Assembly: GCA_009838525.1 (NCBI GenBank)
Contig: VXRJ01000011.1
Span: 32,162-96,161, forward strand
DNA length: 64,000 nt
Origin: Acidobacteriota bacterium
GTDB taxonomy: Bacteria; Acidobacteriota; Vicinamibacteria; Vicinamibacterales; UBA8438
Direction: 5' to 3'
Of this stretch, positions 16,349-24,871 are shown piece after piece. The position numbers and the translations under genes were made by a program. The notes beneath the pieces were generated by a model, which had not been told where the DNA came from, ran no database searches, and saw only the letters and a program-made list of their open reading frames with translations. Each line of letters starts with the position of its first letter. Position 1 is the stretch's first letter.

Positions 16349-17763
16349 ATGCCGCACCGCCACGGGGTGGCGCGCAGCCTGAGCACCGCGACACGTGGCA
16401 ACTCGCGCTCGAGGTCGCCCGCGCGGCGCGCGCAGAGGGTGGGCGCGCGCTGATCGTCGGCGGCCACGTCCGCGACCGCCTTCTCGGCGCCGAGAGCATC
16501 GAGCCGGACAACCTCGACCTCGAGGTGTACGGCCTCACGGCGGATCGCCTCGGCGCGCTGCTCGGTCGCTTCGGCCGCGTCGATACGGTCGGCGCGAGCT
16601 TCACCGTTTACAAGCTGGGCCGGCTCGACGTCTCGCTCCCACGGACGGAATCCAAGACCGGGAGAGGGCACCGGGGTTTCACGGTCACCGGCGATCCAAC
16701 GCTGCCGATGGAGCAGGCGGCGCGTCGGCGCGACTTCACGGTGAACGCGATCGCCTGGGATCCGCTCGACGACGAATACCTCGACCCCTGCCATGGGCGC
16801 GACGATCTCGAACGGCGCTGCCTTCGAATGGTCGATCCGGAGACATTCGGCGACGACAGCCTGCGGGTTCTGCGCGCGATGCAGTTCGCGGCGCGGCTCG
16901 AGTTCCGCGTCGACGAGGCGACAAGGGCGCGTTGCCGGGAGATCCCGCTAGACGATCTACCGGCCGAACGGATCTGGGGCGAGATGGAGAAGCTGCTGCT
17001 CCTCGCCCGGCGGCCATCCATCGGCTTCCGCCTGGCGCGCGAGATCGGCGTCGTCGAACATCTCTTCCCGGAGCTGCATGCGCTGATCGACTGCCCGCAG
17101 GAGCCCGAATGGCACCCGGAGGGGGACGTCTGGGTCCACACCCTGCTGGTGATCGATCAGGCGCGGCAGCGAATCGACGACCTGCCCAGGCCGCAACAGC
17201 TCGCGATCATGCTGGGCGCGGTCTGCCACGACTTCGGGAAGCCGGCCACCACCGCGTTCATCGACGGGCGGATCCGCTCGCGCGACCACGAGGCGGAAGG
17301 CGTGCCGCCCGCCATTGCGTTTCTGGACCGGCTGAACGTCCACTCCTTCGACGGCTACGACGTCCGCCACCAGGTGCTGGGACTCGTCGCGCACCACCTG
17401 AAGCCTGGCATGTGGCGGACGGCAAGAGACGGCGTCGGCGACGGCGCCTTCCGCCGGCTCGCGCGCAAGGTGGATCTGGAGCTGCTCGCACGCCTCGCCA
17501 AGGCGGACTGTCTGGGACGGACCGGCGAATTCGACTGCTCCGCGATGGACTGGTTCCTCGAGCGGGCCCGCGCCCTCGGCGTGGAGCATGGCCCGCCGGC
17601 GCCCATCCTGCTGGGGCGCCACCTGCTGGAGCTGGGCGTACCGCCCGGTCCGGAGCTGGGCCGGCTCCTGAAGCAGGTCTACGAGCGGCAGCTCGAGGGC
17701 GAGATCACGACGCTCGCACAGGCAACGACGGCGGCGCGCGAACTGATCAGGGATCCGCACTGA
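16345..17763 (+). CDS. cca: tRNA nucleotidyltransferase with HD domain (CCA-adding type)
   Basis: A 472-residue class II tRNA nucleotidyltransferase fused to an HD phosphohydrolase. The N-terminal head has GGHVRDRLLG (residues 38-47) and the DxD-type metal site in PDNLDLEVYG, then RRRDFTVNAIAWDP near residue 127, the ribose and base-recognition block. The HD domain carries HDFGKP near residue 294. It adds or repairs the 3' CCA of tRNAs; the HD part probably acts on 2',3'-cyclic ends. The start is a GTG at 16345, overlapping the upstream stop. Both tRNAs in this window already encode CCA, so repair may be the main role for these. Confidence 0.93.
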   Translation: MNAAPPRGGAQPEHRDTWQLALEVARAARAEGGRALIVGGHVRDRLLGAESIEPDNLDLEVYGLTADRLGALLGRFGRVDTVGASFTVYKLGRLDVSLPRTESKTGRGHRGFTVTGDPTLPMEQAARRRDFTVNAIAWDPLDDEYLDPCHGRDDLERRCLRMVDPETFGDDSLRVLRAMQFAARLEFRVDEATRARCREIPLDDLPAERIWGEMEKLLLLARRPSIGFRLAREIGVVEHLFPELHALIDCPQEPEWHPEGDVWVHTLLVIDQARQRIDDLPRPQQLAIMLGAVCHDFGKPATTAFIDGRIRSRDHEAEGVPPAIAFLDRLNVHSFDGYDVRHQVLGLVAHHLKPGMWRTARDGVGDGAFRRLARKVDLELLARLAKADCLGRTGEFDCSAMDWFLERARALGVEHGPPAPILLGRHLLELGVPPGPELGRLLKQVYERQLEGEITTLAQATTAARELIRDPH

Positions 17764-18730
17764 GGAGGCGCGCGAGCGCGTCCGGCGCGATGTTGCCCCC
17801 GCTCAGCACGGCCACGGTCGCGCCGCCCTCCCCGTCCGCTTCCCCACCGGCGCCGGCGCCAGCGCCGGACAGGATCGCGGCCATGGTGGCGGCGCCGCTC
17901 GGCTCCACCACCAGGTGCGCCCGGGCGGCAAGCCAGCGGACCGCGTCGAGAATCGCGTCGTCTTCCACCGTCACGATGCGGTCGATCAGCGCCGCGGCGT
18001 GCGCATACGTAAGATCACCCGGACGAATCGGGATCAGGCCGTCGGCCACGCTGGCAACCCGGTCGAGCGTCACCGGCCCGCCCGCTTCGACCGACCGGAG
18101 CATCGCCGCCGCACCGACCGGCTCGACCCCGATGACGCGCGCATCCGGACGGAGCGCCTTTACCGCCGCGGCGACCCCGGAGGCGAGGCCGCCCCCGCCG
18201 ATCGGCACGTACACCGTCGCGACGCCGGGCAGGTCTTCGACGATTTCCAACCCGACCGTGCCCTGGCCCGCGATGATCTCCGGGTGATCGAACGGCGGGA
18301 TGATCGTCAGGTTCCGCTCCCGCGCCACCACCTCGGCGCGACGCCGGCGTTCGACCGAAGTAGTTCCTTCGAACATCACCTCGGCGCCGAACGCTTTCGT
18401 TCCTTCCACCTTTACCGCGGGCGCCGTCGTCGGCATCACCACCACCGCCGGCAGACCGAGCATCCGCGCCGAACAGGCGACCGCCTGGGCGTGGTTGCCG
18501 GACGAATACGTGATGACCCCCGACACGATCCCGCCCGCCTCGGCGAGCTGCGAAATCAGGTTGAATCCGCCGCGTATCTTGAAGGCCCCGGTCCGCTGGA
18601 GGTTCTCGCACTTGAGGTGCAGCGGGCGGCCCGCGGCCGGCGAGACATCGAGGATGGGCGTGCGCCGCGCGACGGCCGCGATGCGGTCCGCCGCCGCCCG
18701 GATTGCATCGACTGTGACGAGGTTGCTCAT
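17747..18730 (-). CDS. PLP-dependent threonine/serine dehydratase
   Basis: A 327-residue fold-type II PLP enzyme of the threonine dehydratase/serine racemase group. The PLP Lys sits in TGAFKIRGGFNL near residue 51, substrate loop SSGNHAQAVA near residue 77, and the phosphate-binding glycine loop PIGGGGLASGV near residue 175. There is no C-terminal ACT regulatory domain, so it is the catabolic (TdcB-like) or racemase-like type rather than biosynthetic IlvA. It converges on cca with a 17-base overlap at the 3' ends and is divergent from the barrel gene at 18745. Confidence 0.87.
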   Translation of the reverse strand: MSNLVTVDAIRAAADRIAAVARRTPILDVSPAAGRPLHLKCENLQRTGAFKIRGGFNLISQLAEAGGIVSGVITYSSGNHAQAVACSARMLGLPAVVVMPTTAPAVKVEGTKAFGAEVMFEGTTSVERRRRAEVVARERNLTIIPPFDHPEIIAGQGTVGLEIVEDLPGVATVYVPIGGGGLASGVAAAVKALRPDARVIGVEPVGAAAMLRSVEAGGPVTLDRVASVADGLIPIRPGDLTYAHAAALIDRIVTVEDDAILDAVRWLAARAHLVVEPSGAATMAAILSGAGAGAGGEADGEGGATVAVLSGGNIAPDALARLLSADP

Positions 18731-18735
18731 ATACT
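18730..18735 (+). promoter_or_regulatory. -10 box TATACT, nine bases before an ATG
   Basis: TATACT ends nine bases before the ATG at 18745 with no Shine-Dalgarno sequence in between. Transcription would then begin within a few bases of the start codon, giving a leaderless message. It lies in the start of the divergent dehydratase gene. No clear -35 element (a TTGCAT lies too far, 21 bases upstream). Confidence 0.5.
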
Positions 18736-18744
18736 GATGCGCCG

Positions 18745-19386
18745 ATGCTGCCGGCGCGTTCCTTTCTGGTCCTGCTGCCCGTCCTGCTGTTTGCCGCTCC
18801 GGCGTCGGCGCAGCCGCCGGAGGAGCCGATCGACTGGTACGTCGTCGACGTGCGCGGCTCGCTGGTTCCGTTCCCCCGCAACGTCGAGCTCGCCGATGCG
18901 CGCGGCCTCCGTCCGCCCGACACGCCGGGCACCGGACGCGGATTCGATATCGCGGCGCACGTCTACCCCCTGCGCGTCTGGATCGTCACCTTCGGCATCG
19001 GAGCCAGCTATCACGTCTCCGCGGCCAGCCAGGCGCCGGGAGAATTCTCGCCGATGCCGGACGGCCCGCCGGTCCGCAAGGAATTCTCGGCGCTTTCGCC
19101 GCAGCTCTCCTTCAACTTCGGCACCCGCGACGGCTGGAGCTACCTGAGCGGCGGCATCGGCCGCTCCCGCCTGTCGCTCTACACGGAGGGCTCCGGGGCA
19201 CCGGAACAGCCCACCGCCAACACCCTCAACTACGGAGGCGGCGTCCGCTGGTTCACAAGCGATCATCTGGCCTTCACGATCGACGCCCGCTTCTACGCCA
19301 TCAGCCCGATCGCCGAGATGGGTGACCGGCCGCGTTCGCCGCGCATGACCCAGATGACCCTCAACGTCGGCGTCTCGTTCCGCTGA
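18745..19386 (+). CDS. Outer-membrane-type beta-barrel protein
   Basis: A 213-residue exported protein. The signal peptide (FLVLLPVLLFAAPASAQ) is cleaved near residue 22. The rest alternates short amphipathic strands typical of an 8-stranded barrel: VWIVTFGIGASYHVS, SPQLSFNFGTRDGWSYLSGG, LNYGGGVRWFTSDHLAFTID, and a C-terminal strand ending in Phe-Arg (QMTLNVGVSFR), close to the aromatic end used for outer-membrane insertion. The role is unknown. Its promoter lies 9 bases upstream of the ATG. Confidence 0.75.
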   Translation: MLPARSFLVLLPVLLFAAPASAQPPEEPIDWYVVDVRGSLVPFPRNVELADARGLRPPDTPGTGRGFDIAAHVYPLRVWIVTFGIGASYHVSAASQAPGEFSPMPDGPPVRKEFSALSPQLSFNFGTRDGWSYLSGGIGRSRLSLYTEGSGAPEQPTANTLNYGGGVRWFTSDHLAFTIDARFYAISPIAEMGDRPRSPRMTQMTLNVGVSFR

Positions 19387-19422
19387 CGTCCCGCCCGCCA
19401 CGCGTGCGATCATAGTGCCCGG

Positions 19423-22047
19423 ATGCGACGGGCGACGCTCCTCGACTTCTTCGACGACCGGATCCGCTCCGGCCGGCCATTCCTCGTCTACGACGGCGGC
19501 TACCGCGCGCATACCTGGACATACGACGACATCCGGCGTGCCGCGGGGCGCTTCGCCCGAAGGCTAGAACGCGCGGGTGTCACGCCGGGAGCGAACATCC
19601 TCCTCTGGGGAGAGAACCGGGCCGAGTGGGTAGTCGCTTTCTGGGGCTGCCTGCTGTCGCGCGCCGTCGCCGTGCCCATCGACGTTCGCGCATCGCCCGA
19701 CCTCCTGGAGCGGGTCGCCCGGATCGTCTCGGCGAGGATTGTCGTCGCCGGCCGCGACCTGCCGGTCCCGCCGCTCGACGGCGCTGAACGCTGGGACCTT
19801 GACGGCCTGCTCGATGCGGACTCGCCCGGTGGGGATGGCGACGGAGGCGGTGACGACGCGGCCGTCGCGCTTCCCCGCGGCGTCAGCGGCAGCGACCTCG
19901 CCGAGATCATCTTCACTTCGGGCGCGACGGCCGAGCCGAAGGGCGTACGCATCACGCACGCGAACGTGTTGGCGAATATCGTCCCCGTCGAACGCGAGAT
20001 CCTGAAGTACCGCCGCTACGGCCGGCCGTTCTTCCCGCTCCGCTTCCTCAACCTGCTGCCCCTCAGCCACATGTTCGGTCAGGCGATGGCGACATTCATC
20101 CCGCCGACGCTCGAAGGGGTCACGGTCTTCATGCGCGGCTACAATCCGGCCGACATCGTCCGGCAAGTCCGCACGCGCCGAGTGTCCGTCCTGGTCTCGG
20201 TTCCGAAGATCCTGGAGGTGCTGCGCGACCACGTCATCCACGAGATGCCGGAAACGGCGGCGCCGCTCGACCGGCCGGAATCCGTGGGCCGGCGCTGGTG
20301 GCGTTATCGGCGGGTCCACCGGATGTTCGGCTTCAAGTTCTGGGCGTTCGTCGTCGGCGCGGCGCCGCTCGACCCGGAGGTGGAAGCGTTCTGGTCACGC
20401 CTCGGCTTTCTCGTCATCCAGGGTTACGGCCTGACCGAAACGGCGCCGATCGTCACGCTGAATCATCCGTTCCACGCGCGGCGCGGGTCGGTCGGAACGC
20501 CAATCGGCGGCGTCGACGTGAAGATTGCCGGCGACGGGGAGATCCTGGTGCGCGGCGCCAACGTCACCGCGGGCTACTACAACGCGCCCGAAGCGACAGC
20601 CGAGGCCTTCCGCGACGGCTGGTTCCACACCGGTGACATCGGCGCGTTCGACGACGAGGGACGCCTGACCGTGCGCGGCCGGAAAAAGGAAATGATCGTA
20701 ACCCCCGATGGCCTGAACGTCTTTCCGGACGACGTGGAGCGCGCGCTGCGCGCGCAGGCGAACGTCCGTGACGCCGGCGTGGTCGGCGGCGGACCGCCGG
20801 GGGGCGAGCACGTCCACGCCGTGCTAGTGCTCGAGCCAAACGCCGGCGCCGATGCCGTCGTCCGCGAGGCGAACGCACTGCTCGAGGATCATCAGCGTAT
20901 CCGTTCGTTCTCGGTGTGGCCGAACGCGGCGCTGCCGCGGACCGAGGGGACCCAGAAGCTGAAGCGCGCCGCGCTCAAGCGCTGGGTGGAAAAGGACGCC
21001 GGACGCTCTGGCGGCACGGACGCGGAGTCAGGACCACCGGCGGCGGGCCATACGGTCGAGGAGGTCGTCGCGCACTTCGCGCATGGCCGGACCGTGACCG
21101 GCGCGACGACGCTCGAGGAACTCGGGCTCAGCTCCATCGAGCGGATCGAACTGATGCTGGCCCTCGAACGGCGCTTCGCCACGACGGTGGACGAGACCGC
21201 GTTCGCGGCCCTGTCGACCGTCGACGACCTGCGCACGCTCGTGGAAAGCGATCCGGCCGCCGGGATCGGCGGGCGCGGCGCCGAGGCGGCTTCGGATGCT
21301 GGATTGACGGGAACCGGACCCGTTGCTCCGGCAGAGGAGCCACCGTCCTCGCGGAGCGACGGCGCGCTCATCTTCCCCACCTGGAGCCAGCTCGCACCGG
21401 TGCGTCTGTTCCGCCGTCTCGCGCAGTCGTTCTTTCTGCTCCCGCTCGGCCGCTGCTTCGCCTGGACGCGAGTCGAGGGGCTGGATCATCTCGGCCGGAC
21501 GGAGGATCCGGTCCTATACGCCGCCAACCACCAGAGCCTGATGGACGGTCCGGTCATCCTGGCCGCCTTGCCCGCCGCGCGGCGCCGGGTTGCCACAGCT
21601 GCCGCCCGCGAGTGGTTCGCGCCACACTTTCACCCCGAGCGCTTCCCGCCGGGCGAGCGGTTTCGAACCAGCCTCGCGTATTTCCTCGGGGTGCTCTGCT
21701 TCAACATCGCGCCGCTACCGCAACGGACGGCGGGCGCTCGCGAGGCGATGCGTCACCTCGGCACGTTGCTCGGCCGCGGATCGTCGGTGCTCATCTTCCC
21801 GGAAGGACGCCGCAACGTGACGGGCCACATCGATCCGTTCCAACCCGGCGTCGGGATGCTTGCTTCCCGCCTGCAGGTGCCGGTAGTGCCGGTCCGGATT
21901 GACGGCATCGACCGCGTCCTGCCGATCGGCGCCCGTTGGGCGCGGCCCGGCCGTGTACGTATCGCCTTCGGCGAGCCGCTCCGTTTCGACGGGAACGACT
22001 ACGCCGCCATCGCCCGCCGGATCGAACAAGCGGTCAGGGACCTCTAG
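19423..22047 (+). CDS. Acyl-CoA/ACP ligase - ACP - acyltransferase fusion
   Basis: An 874-residue three-domain protein. Residues 1 to about 520: AMP-dependent acyl ligase with the ATP-binding loop FTSGATAEPKG near residue 165, GYGLTETAP near 336, and GWFHTGDIG plus RKKEMIV further on. Residues about 545-610: acyl carrier protein domain with ELGLSSIERIELML, Ser about 570 being the expected phosphopantetheine site. Residues about 665-874: PlsC-type acyltransferase with NHQSLMD near 701 and IFPEGRR near 791. It could activate a free fatty acid, hold it on its own ACP and transfer it to a lysophospholipid, like Aas in E. coli but with an internal carrier. CATAGT ends six bases before its ATG. Confidence 0.88.
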   Translation: MRRATLLDFFDDRIRSGRPFLVYDGGYRAHTWTYDDIRRAAGRFARRLERAGVTPGANILLWGENRAEWVVAFWGCLLSRAVAVPIDVRASPDLLERVARIVSARIVVAGRDLPVPPLDGAERWDLDGLLDADSPGGDGDGGGDDAAVALPRGVSGSDLAEIIFTSGATAEPKGVRITHANVLANIVPVEREILKYRRYGRPFFPLRFLNLLPLSHMFGQAMATFIPPTLEGVTVFMRGYNPADIVRQVRTRRVSVLVSVPKILEVLRDHVIHEMPETAAPLDRPESVGRRWWRYRRVHRMFGFKFWAFVVGAAPLDPEVEAFWSRLGFLVIQGYGLTETAPIVTLNHPFHARRGSVGTPIGGVDVKIAGDGEILVRGANVTAGYYNAPEATAEAFRDGWFHTGDIGAFDDEGRLTVRGRKKEMIVTPDGLNVFPDDVERALRAQANVRDAGVVGGGPPGGEHVHAVLVLEPNAGADAVVREANALLEDHQRIRSFSVWPNAALPRTEGTQKLKRAALKRWVEKDAGRSGGTDAESGPPAAGHTVEEVVAHFAHGRTVTGATTLEELGLSSIERIELMLALERRFATTVDETAFAALSTVDDLRTLVESDPAAGIGGRGAEAASDAGLTGTGPVAPAEEPPSSRSDGALIFPTWSQLAPVRLFRRLAQSFFLLPLGRCFAWTRVEGLDHLGRTEDPVLYAANHQSLMDGPVILAALPAARRRVATAAAREWFAPHFHPERFPPGERFRTSLAYFLGVLCFNIAPLPQRTAGAREAMRHLGTLLGRGSSVLIFPEGRRNVTGHIDPFQPGVGMLASRLQVPVVPVRIDGIDRVLPIGARWARPGRVRIAFGEPLRFDGNDYAAIARRIEQAVRDL

Positions 22048-22052
22048 CTCTC

Positions 22053-22116
22053 GGTGCGCCGGCCTCCAGGCCGGCAAGAGCGCAATAGCCGATGCCGGCC
22101 TGGCGGCCGGCGCACC
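22053..22116. repeat. Large 23-bp inverted repeat upstream of infA
   Basis: Two 23-base arms (22053-22075 and 22094-22116) that match at 22 of 23 positions when one is reversed, separated by 18 bases. Each arm is itself palindromic around GGCC (GCCGGCCTCCAGGCCGGC). It begins just after the stop of the acyl-ligase fusion and lies upstream of the infA promoter, so it can serve as terminator of the former or insulator of the latter. It has no U tract. Confidence 0.65.
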
Positions 22117-22170
22117 GGTGGCGCAATCCCTGGCAGCCCATGGCGCAACCTCTCGGCAAGCGGGCTCCTG

Positions 22171-22176
22171 TATAAT
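22171..22176 (+). promoter_or_regulatory. Consensus -10 box of infA (TATAAT)
   Basis: A perfect TATAAT ends 18 bases before the GTG of infA, preceded by TG at -15 (CTCCTGTATAAT), an extended -10 arrangement that can dispense with a -35 box. The transcript leader would be about 11 nt and has no Shine-Dalgarno sequence. Confidence 0.65.
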
Positions 22177-22194
22177 CCGGCCCGCAAGTACCCC

Positions 22195-22413
22195 GTGGCG
22201 AAAGACGACCTGATCGACGTACAGGGCACCATCGTCGCCGTGCATAGCGGCGGCCTGTACCGGGTGCAGTGCGACTCCGGCCACGAAGTGCTGGCCCAGC
22301 TCAGCGGCAGGATGCGCCGCTTCCGAATCAAGGTGGTTCCCGGTGACCGTGTCACGGTGGGGGTCTCGCCCTACGACCCGAACCGCGGCATCATCACGTT
22401 CCGCGCCCGCTAG
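22195..22413 (+). CDS. infA: Translation initiation factor IF-1
   Basis: A 72-residue S1-like OB-fold protein with the same length as E. coli IF-1. It binds the ribosomal A site during initiation. Recognisable residues: AKDDLIDVQGTIV at the start, the LAQLSGRMRRFRIKVVPGDRVTV core, and the end SPYDPNRGIITFRAR. The start is the GTG at 22195. It stands alone rather than in the ribosomal protein cluster. Two hairpins follow the stop. Confidence 0.95.
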   Translation: MAKDDLIDVQGTIVAVHSGGLYRVQCDSGHEVLAQLSGRMRRFRIKVVPGDRVTVGVSPYDPNRGIITFRAR

Positions 22414-22415
22414 CA

Positions 22416-22461
22416 GCCGTCGCCGACGGCAGACACGCGTCGCCCCGAGACCGGCGACGCG
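22416..22461 (+). terminator. Tandem hairpins after infA
   Basis: GCCGTC-GCC-GACGGC (22416-22430) and CGCGTCGCC..GGCGACGCG (22436-22461, 9-bp stem, 8-nt loop) directly follow the infA stop. There is no U tract after either, so this is a candidate rather than a classic intrinsic terminator. The stop context is TAGCAG as at other gene ends here. Confidence 0.45.
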
Positions 22462-22478
22462 CCTGATACACTGGGATC

Positions 22479-22745
22479 ATGTTCGATGATCCGGCCCGCC
22501 GGGAGCAGGCCGAATCGCCTGCCCCGCCTGAGGAATCGGACCCGGCGCTCACCCGCTTCCGCGCCTGCCGATGGCACGAGGAACTGACCGATGGCACGGA
22601 GTACTGCGCGCACAGCGAAGTGAAGCCGTACGCCGGGCAGCGCGGTTTCAACCCGACGGCGTGGTGTCCGGAGTGCGACTTCTACAAGACCCGCCGGAAG
22701 CGCAAGAAGAACGACCCCTACGACTTCGACGGCTACAGCTACTAG
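22479..22745 (+). CDS. Small Cys/His-rich hypothetical protein
   Basis: An 88-residue protein that I do not recognise by name. It has a His and a Cys in RACRWHEELTDGTEYCAHSEVKPY, then FNPTAWCPECDFYKTRRKRKK; together C-x-x-H, C-x-H and CxxC could hold one zinc. The N-terminal 30 residues are acidic and Pro-rich, the C-terminal DPYDFDGYSY acidic and aromatic, and a basic KTRRKRKK patch could touch nucleic acid. TACACT ends six bases before the ATG, with no Shine-Dalgarno sequence, suggesting a leaderless message. Its stop codon TAG forms the first bases of repeat R1 (22744). Confidence 0.65.
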   Translation: MFDDPARREQAESPAPPEESDPALTRFRACRWHEELTDGTEYCAHSEVKPYAGQRGFNPTAWCPECDFYKTRRKRKKNDPYDFDGYSY

Positions 22746-22808
22746 CAGCCCGTGGTGAAACCCCCGCTACATTCGAGCGGTGTGACGCGAGTTTCACCAC
22801 GGACTGCT
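22744..22808. repeat. R1 repeat, short copy with both terminal inverted repeats
   Basis: Left arm AGCAGCCCGTGGTGAAAC (22744-22761) and right arm 22791-22808, complementary at 17 of 18 positions, with 29 bases between them. The interior begins CCCCGCTACATTCGAGCGG as in the full copy at 41405, then jumps to GTGTGACGCG, so it is an internal deletion derivative of that element. It lies between two convergent genes, where it can form a strong hairpin on either strand. The remaining 46 bases to the next gene hold nothing I recognise. Confidence 0.75.
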
Positions 22809-22854
22809 GGAGCTTGGCGCCGGCGCACGTAGGGGCACGCTAGCGGCTGGCCGT

Positions 22855-23718
22855 CTATTCGCTGAACTCGCGGGCCAGATCGACCCACTCCCCGTCCGGG
22901 GCAAGTCCCTGGTAGATGCGCCAGTGCGGCTTCGCGTCGGCTGAACGGCCGGTCTTCTCCAGCGTGACCGCCAGGTAGAAGTGGGCGTCGGCATAGCTGT
23001 CGTTCGCGCGCAGGGCATCGGTATAGCAGGCGACGGCGTCGTCGTAGCGTCCGAGATCGTGATGGATATTGCCCAGATTGAACGCCGCCTCGAAACAGTC
23101 GGAGTCCAGATTCAAAGCCCTCTCGTAGAGCGCCTGGGCCTCCACCAGTTCGTCACGCGCATAGTGGATGTTCGCCAGGTTGACCAGCGCGGGAACCAGC
23201 GACGGATCAAGCAGCAGCGCCTTCTGGTACGCCAGGCGCGCCCGCTCCTGCCCGTCGCCCGGCTGCTCGTCGAGTTCAGAGCCCTCCAGAAAGAAGCGGG
23301 CCGCCAGCGCCGCCCGCTCCGACTGATGCTTGCCGGACGCCGCCGACGGGCGCGCGGCCAATGTGTCGCGGCGCGGCAGCGCGATGACCTTCGCCGGCTG
23401 GGCCTCACCATGCACGGTGTCGAAGTCGAGCGAGAGCTGACCGTCGTGCTCGGCCAGCAGCAGCCGGACGGCGCGGCGGAACGAGCCGCCAGCCGCTATT
23501 TCTTCATGGACCCGCTTGACGACGCCCAGATCCCGGAAGGCGTAGTACGTGTCCGTGTCGGTGCGGACGGCGGGCCGGATGAGCCCCCACTTCTCAAGGT
23601 GGCCAATCCACCGCTCCCGCAAATCGGGGTAGCGCTCTCGAATCTGCCGCCGGCTGTGGAAGCGGCGCTGCAACTCGTCTTCCGACGGCGTCGCCGGTTT
23701 CTGCAACGTCCGCGACAT
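22855..23718 (-). CDS. MerR-like helix-turn-helix protein with TPR domain
   Basis: A 287-residue protein. The N-terminal third looks like a MerR-type winged helix: SRRQIRERYPDLRERWIGHLEKWGLIRPA, then DTYYAFRDLGVVKRVHEEIAAGGSFRRAV. A linker (about 95-135) leads to at least three TPR units: ARLAYQKALLLDPSLVPALV, EAQALYERALNLDSDCFEAA, and YDDAVACYTDALRANDSYAD. It has no recognisable effector site apart from the TPRs, which likely bind a protein partner. The ATG at 23718 has TCGGAG six bases upstream and is preferred over a GTG at 23742. A similar HTH-plus-TPR arrangement occurs in acidobacterial genomes; function unknown. Confidence 0.72.
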   Translation of the reverse strand: MSRTLQKPATPSEDELQRRFHSRRQIRERYPDLRERWIGHLEKWGLIRPAVRTDTDTYYAFRDLGVVKRVHEEIAAGGSFRRAVRLLLAEHDGQLSLDFDTVHGEAQPAKVIALPRRDTLAARPSAASGKHQSERAALAARFFLEGSELDEQPGDGQERARLAYQKALLLDPSLVPALVNLANIHYARDELVEAQALYERALNLDSDCFEAAFNLGNIHHDLGRYDDAVACYTDALRANDSYADAHFYLAVTLEKTGRSADAKPHWRIYQGLAPDGEWVDLAREFSE

Positions 23719-23843
23719 GTAAGCTCCGACCGGTTCGCGCACGCGCTACGAGCACGCGTGCTGCCAGCGCGAGTGCTGCCAGCTTGACGCGCAGACCCGC
23801 TCGAATGGTGGAACGATGCAACCGTTCGATCATAAAGTCAAGC

Positions 23844-24860
23844 GTGTTCACGCTGCTCGCCGCCGACGTGGGCGGAACCAAGACGGTCTGCGGCCTCTTC
23901 ACGGATACGGGTGGTGGACGACCCGAGCCCATCGCCGTCGCGGCGGTGCCGACCCGCGAGCACGACAGCATCGACAGGTTGCTGGCCCGCTTCCTGGACC
24001 GCCACGGCTCGGGCCGGACGATCGACGCCGCGGTGCTCGGGGTCGCCGGGCCGGTGCGCGACAACGCCTCGGATCTGACCAACGTCCCGTGGCGAGTCGA
24101 GGCCGCGGGCATCGCGGAGCGGTTCGGGATCCTGCGCGTGCGACTGCTGAATGACCTGGTGGCGATGGGCCACGCACTACCGGTCCTGACGCCGGACGAG
24201 CTCGTTACCCTGCAGCCAGGGCGTCCCGATCCGGGGGGCAACGCCGCCCTGATCGCACCCGGAACCGGGTTGGGAGAGACCATCCTGCACCGGGTCGGCG
24301 GGGAACTCATTCCGGTGGCGGCCGAGCCCGGCCACGCCGATTTCGCCGCGCGGACCGAGGCGGAAATCGAGTTGCTCCGAAAGTTGACCGCCCGCCGCGG
24401 CCGCGCCTCGCTCGAAGATGTCCTCTGCGGTCCCGGACTCGTCAACATCCACGCGCTGACCCACGGGACCGACGCCTATCCGGTTGCCGGCGCCGACGAC
24501 ACCCACGACGACGGCGACGGGCTCGCCGCGCTTCCGCGCCGCATCACCCGGTCGGCGCTCGCCGGGCGCTGTTCCCGATGCGCGACCACGCTCGACCTCT
24601 TCGTCGGCGCGCTCGGCGCCGAGGCTGGCAACCTGGCGCTCCGGGGAATGGCGACGGCGGGCGTCTACCTCGGTGGCGGTATCGTGCCTCATATTCTTCC
24701 AGCCCTCGACTCCCCCGTCTTTCTCGACCCGTTCCGCGACAAGAAACCCATGGCGGCGCTGATGGCGGCAATACCGGTTCATGCGATCAGGACCGACCAC
24801 CCCGCCATGGTGGGCGCCGCCGTCGCCGCCGCGCGTCTGGCGGCAGGCCGGGTCGTCTGA
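23844..24860 (+). CDS. glk: Glucokinase
   Basis: A 338-residue ROK-unrelated (Glk-family) glucokinase that phosphorylates glucose with ATP. The phosphate-binding loop LLAADVGGTKT begins at residue 4, followed by LGVAGPVRDN near 74, the catalytic Asp in RLLNDLVAMG near 103, and LIAPGTGLGETIL near 140; EPGHADFA near 160 gives the glucose-binding Glu-x-x-His. The start is the GTG at 23844: it gives the usual family N-terminus and CATAAA ends 7 bases upstream; starts at 23805 (ATG) and 23784 (TTG) are open but would add unrelated residues. Confidence 0.9.
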   Translation: MFTLLAADVGGTKTVCGLFTDTGGGRPEPIAVAAVPTREHDSIDRLLARFLDRHGSGRTIDAAVLGVAGPVRDNASDLTNVPWRVEAAGIAERFGILRVRLLNDLVAMGHALPVLTPDELVTLQPGRPDPGGNAALIAPGTGLGETILHRVGGELIPVAAEPGHADFAARTEAEIELLRKLTARRGRASLEDVLCGPGLVNIHALTHGTDAYPVAGADDTHDDGDGLAALPRRITRSALAGRCSRCATTLDLFVGALGAEAGNLALRGMATAGVYLGGGIVPHILPALDSPVFLDPFRDKKPMAALMAAIPVHAIRTDHPAMVGAAVAAARLAAGRVV

Positions 24861-24871
24861 GACGTAAACTG

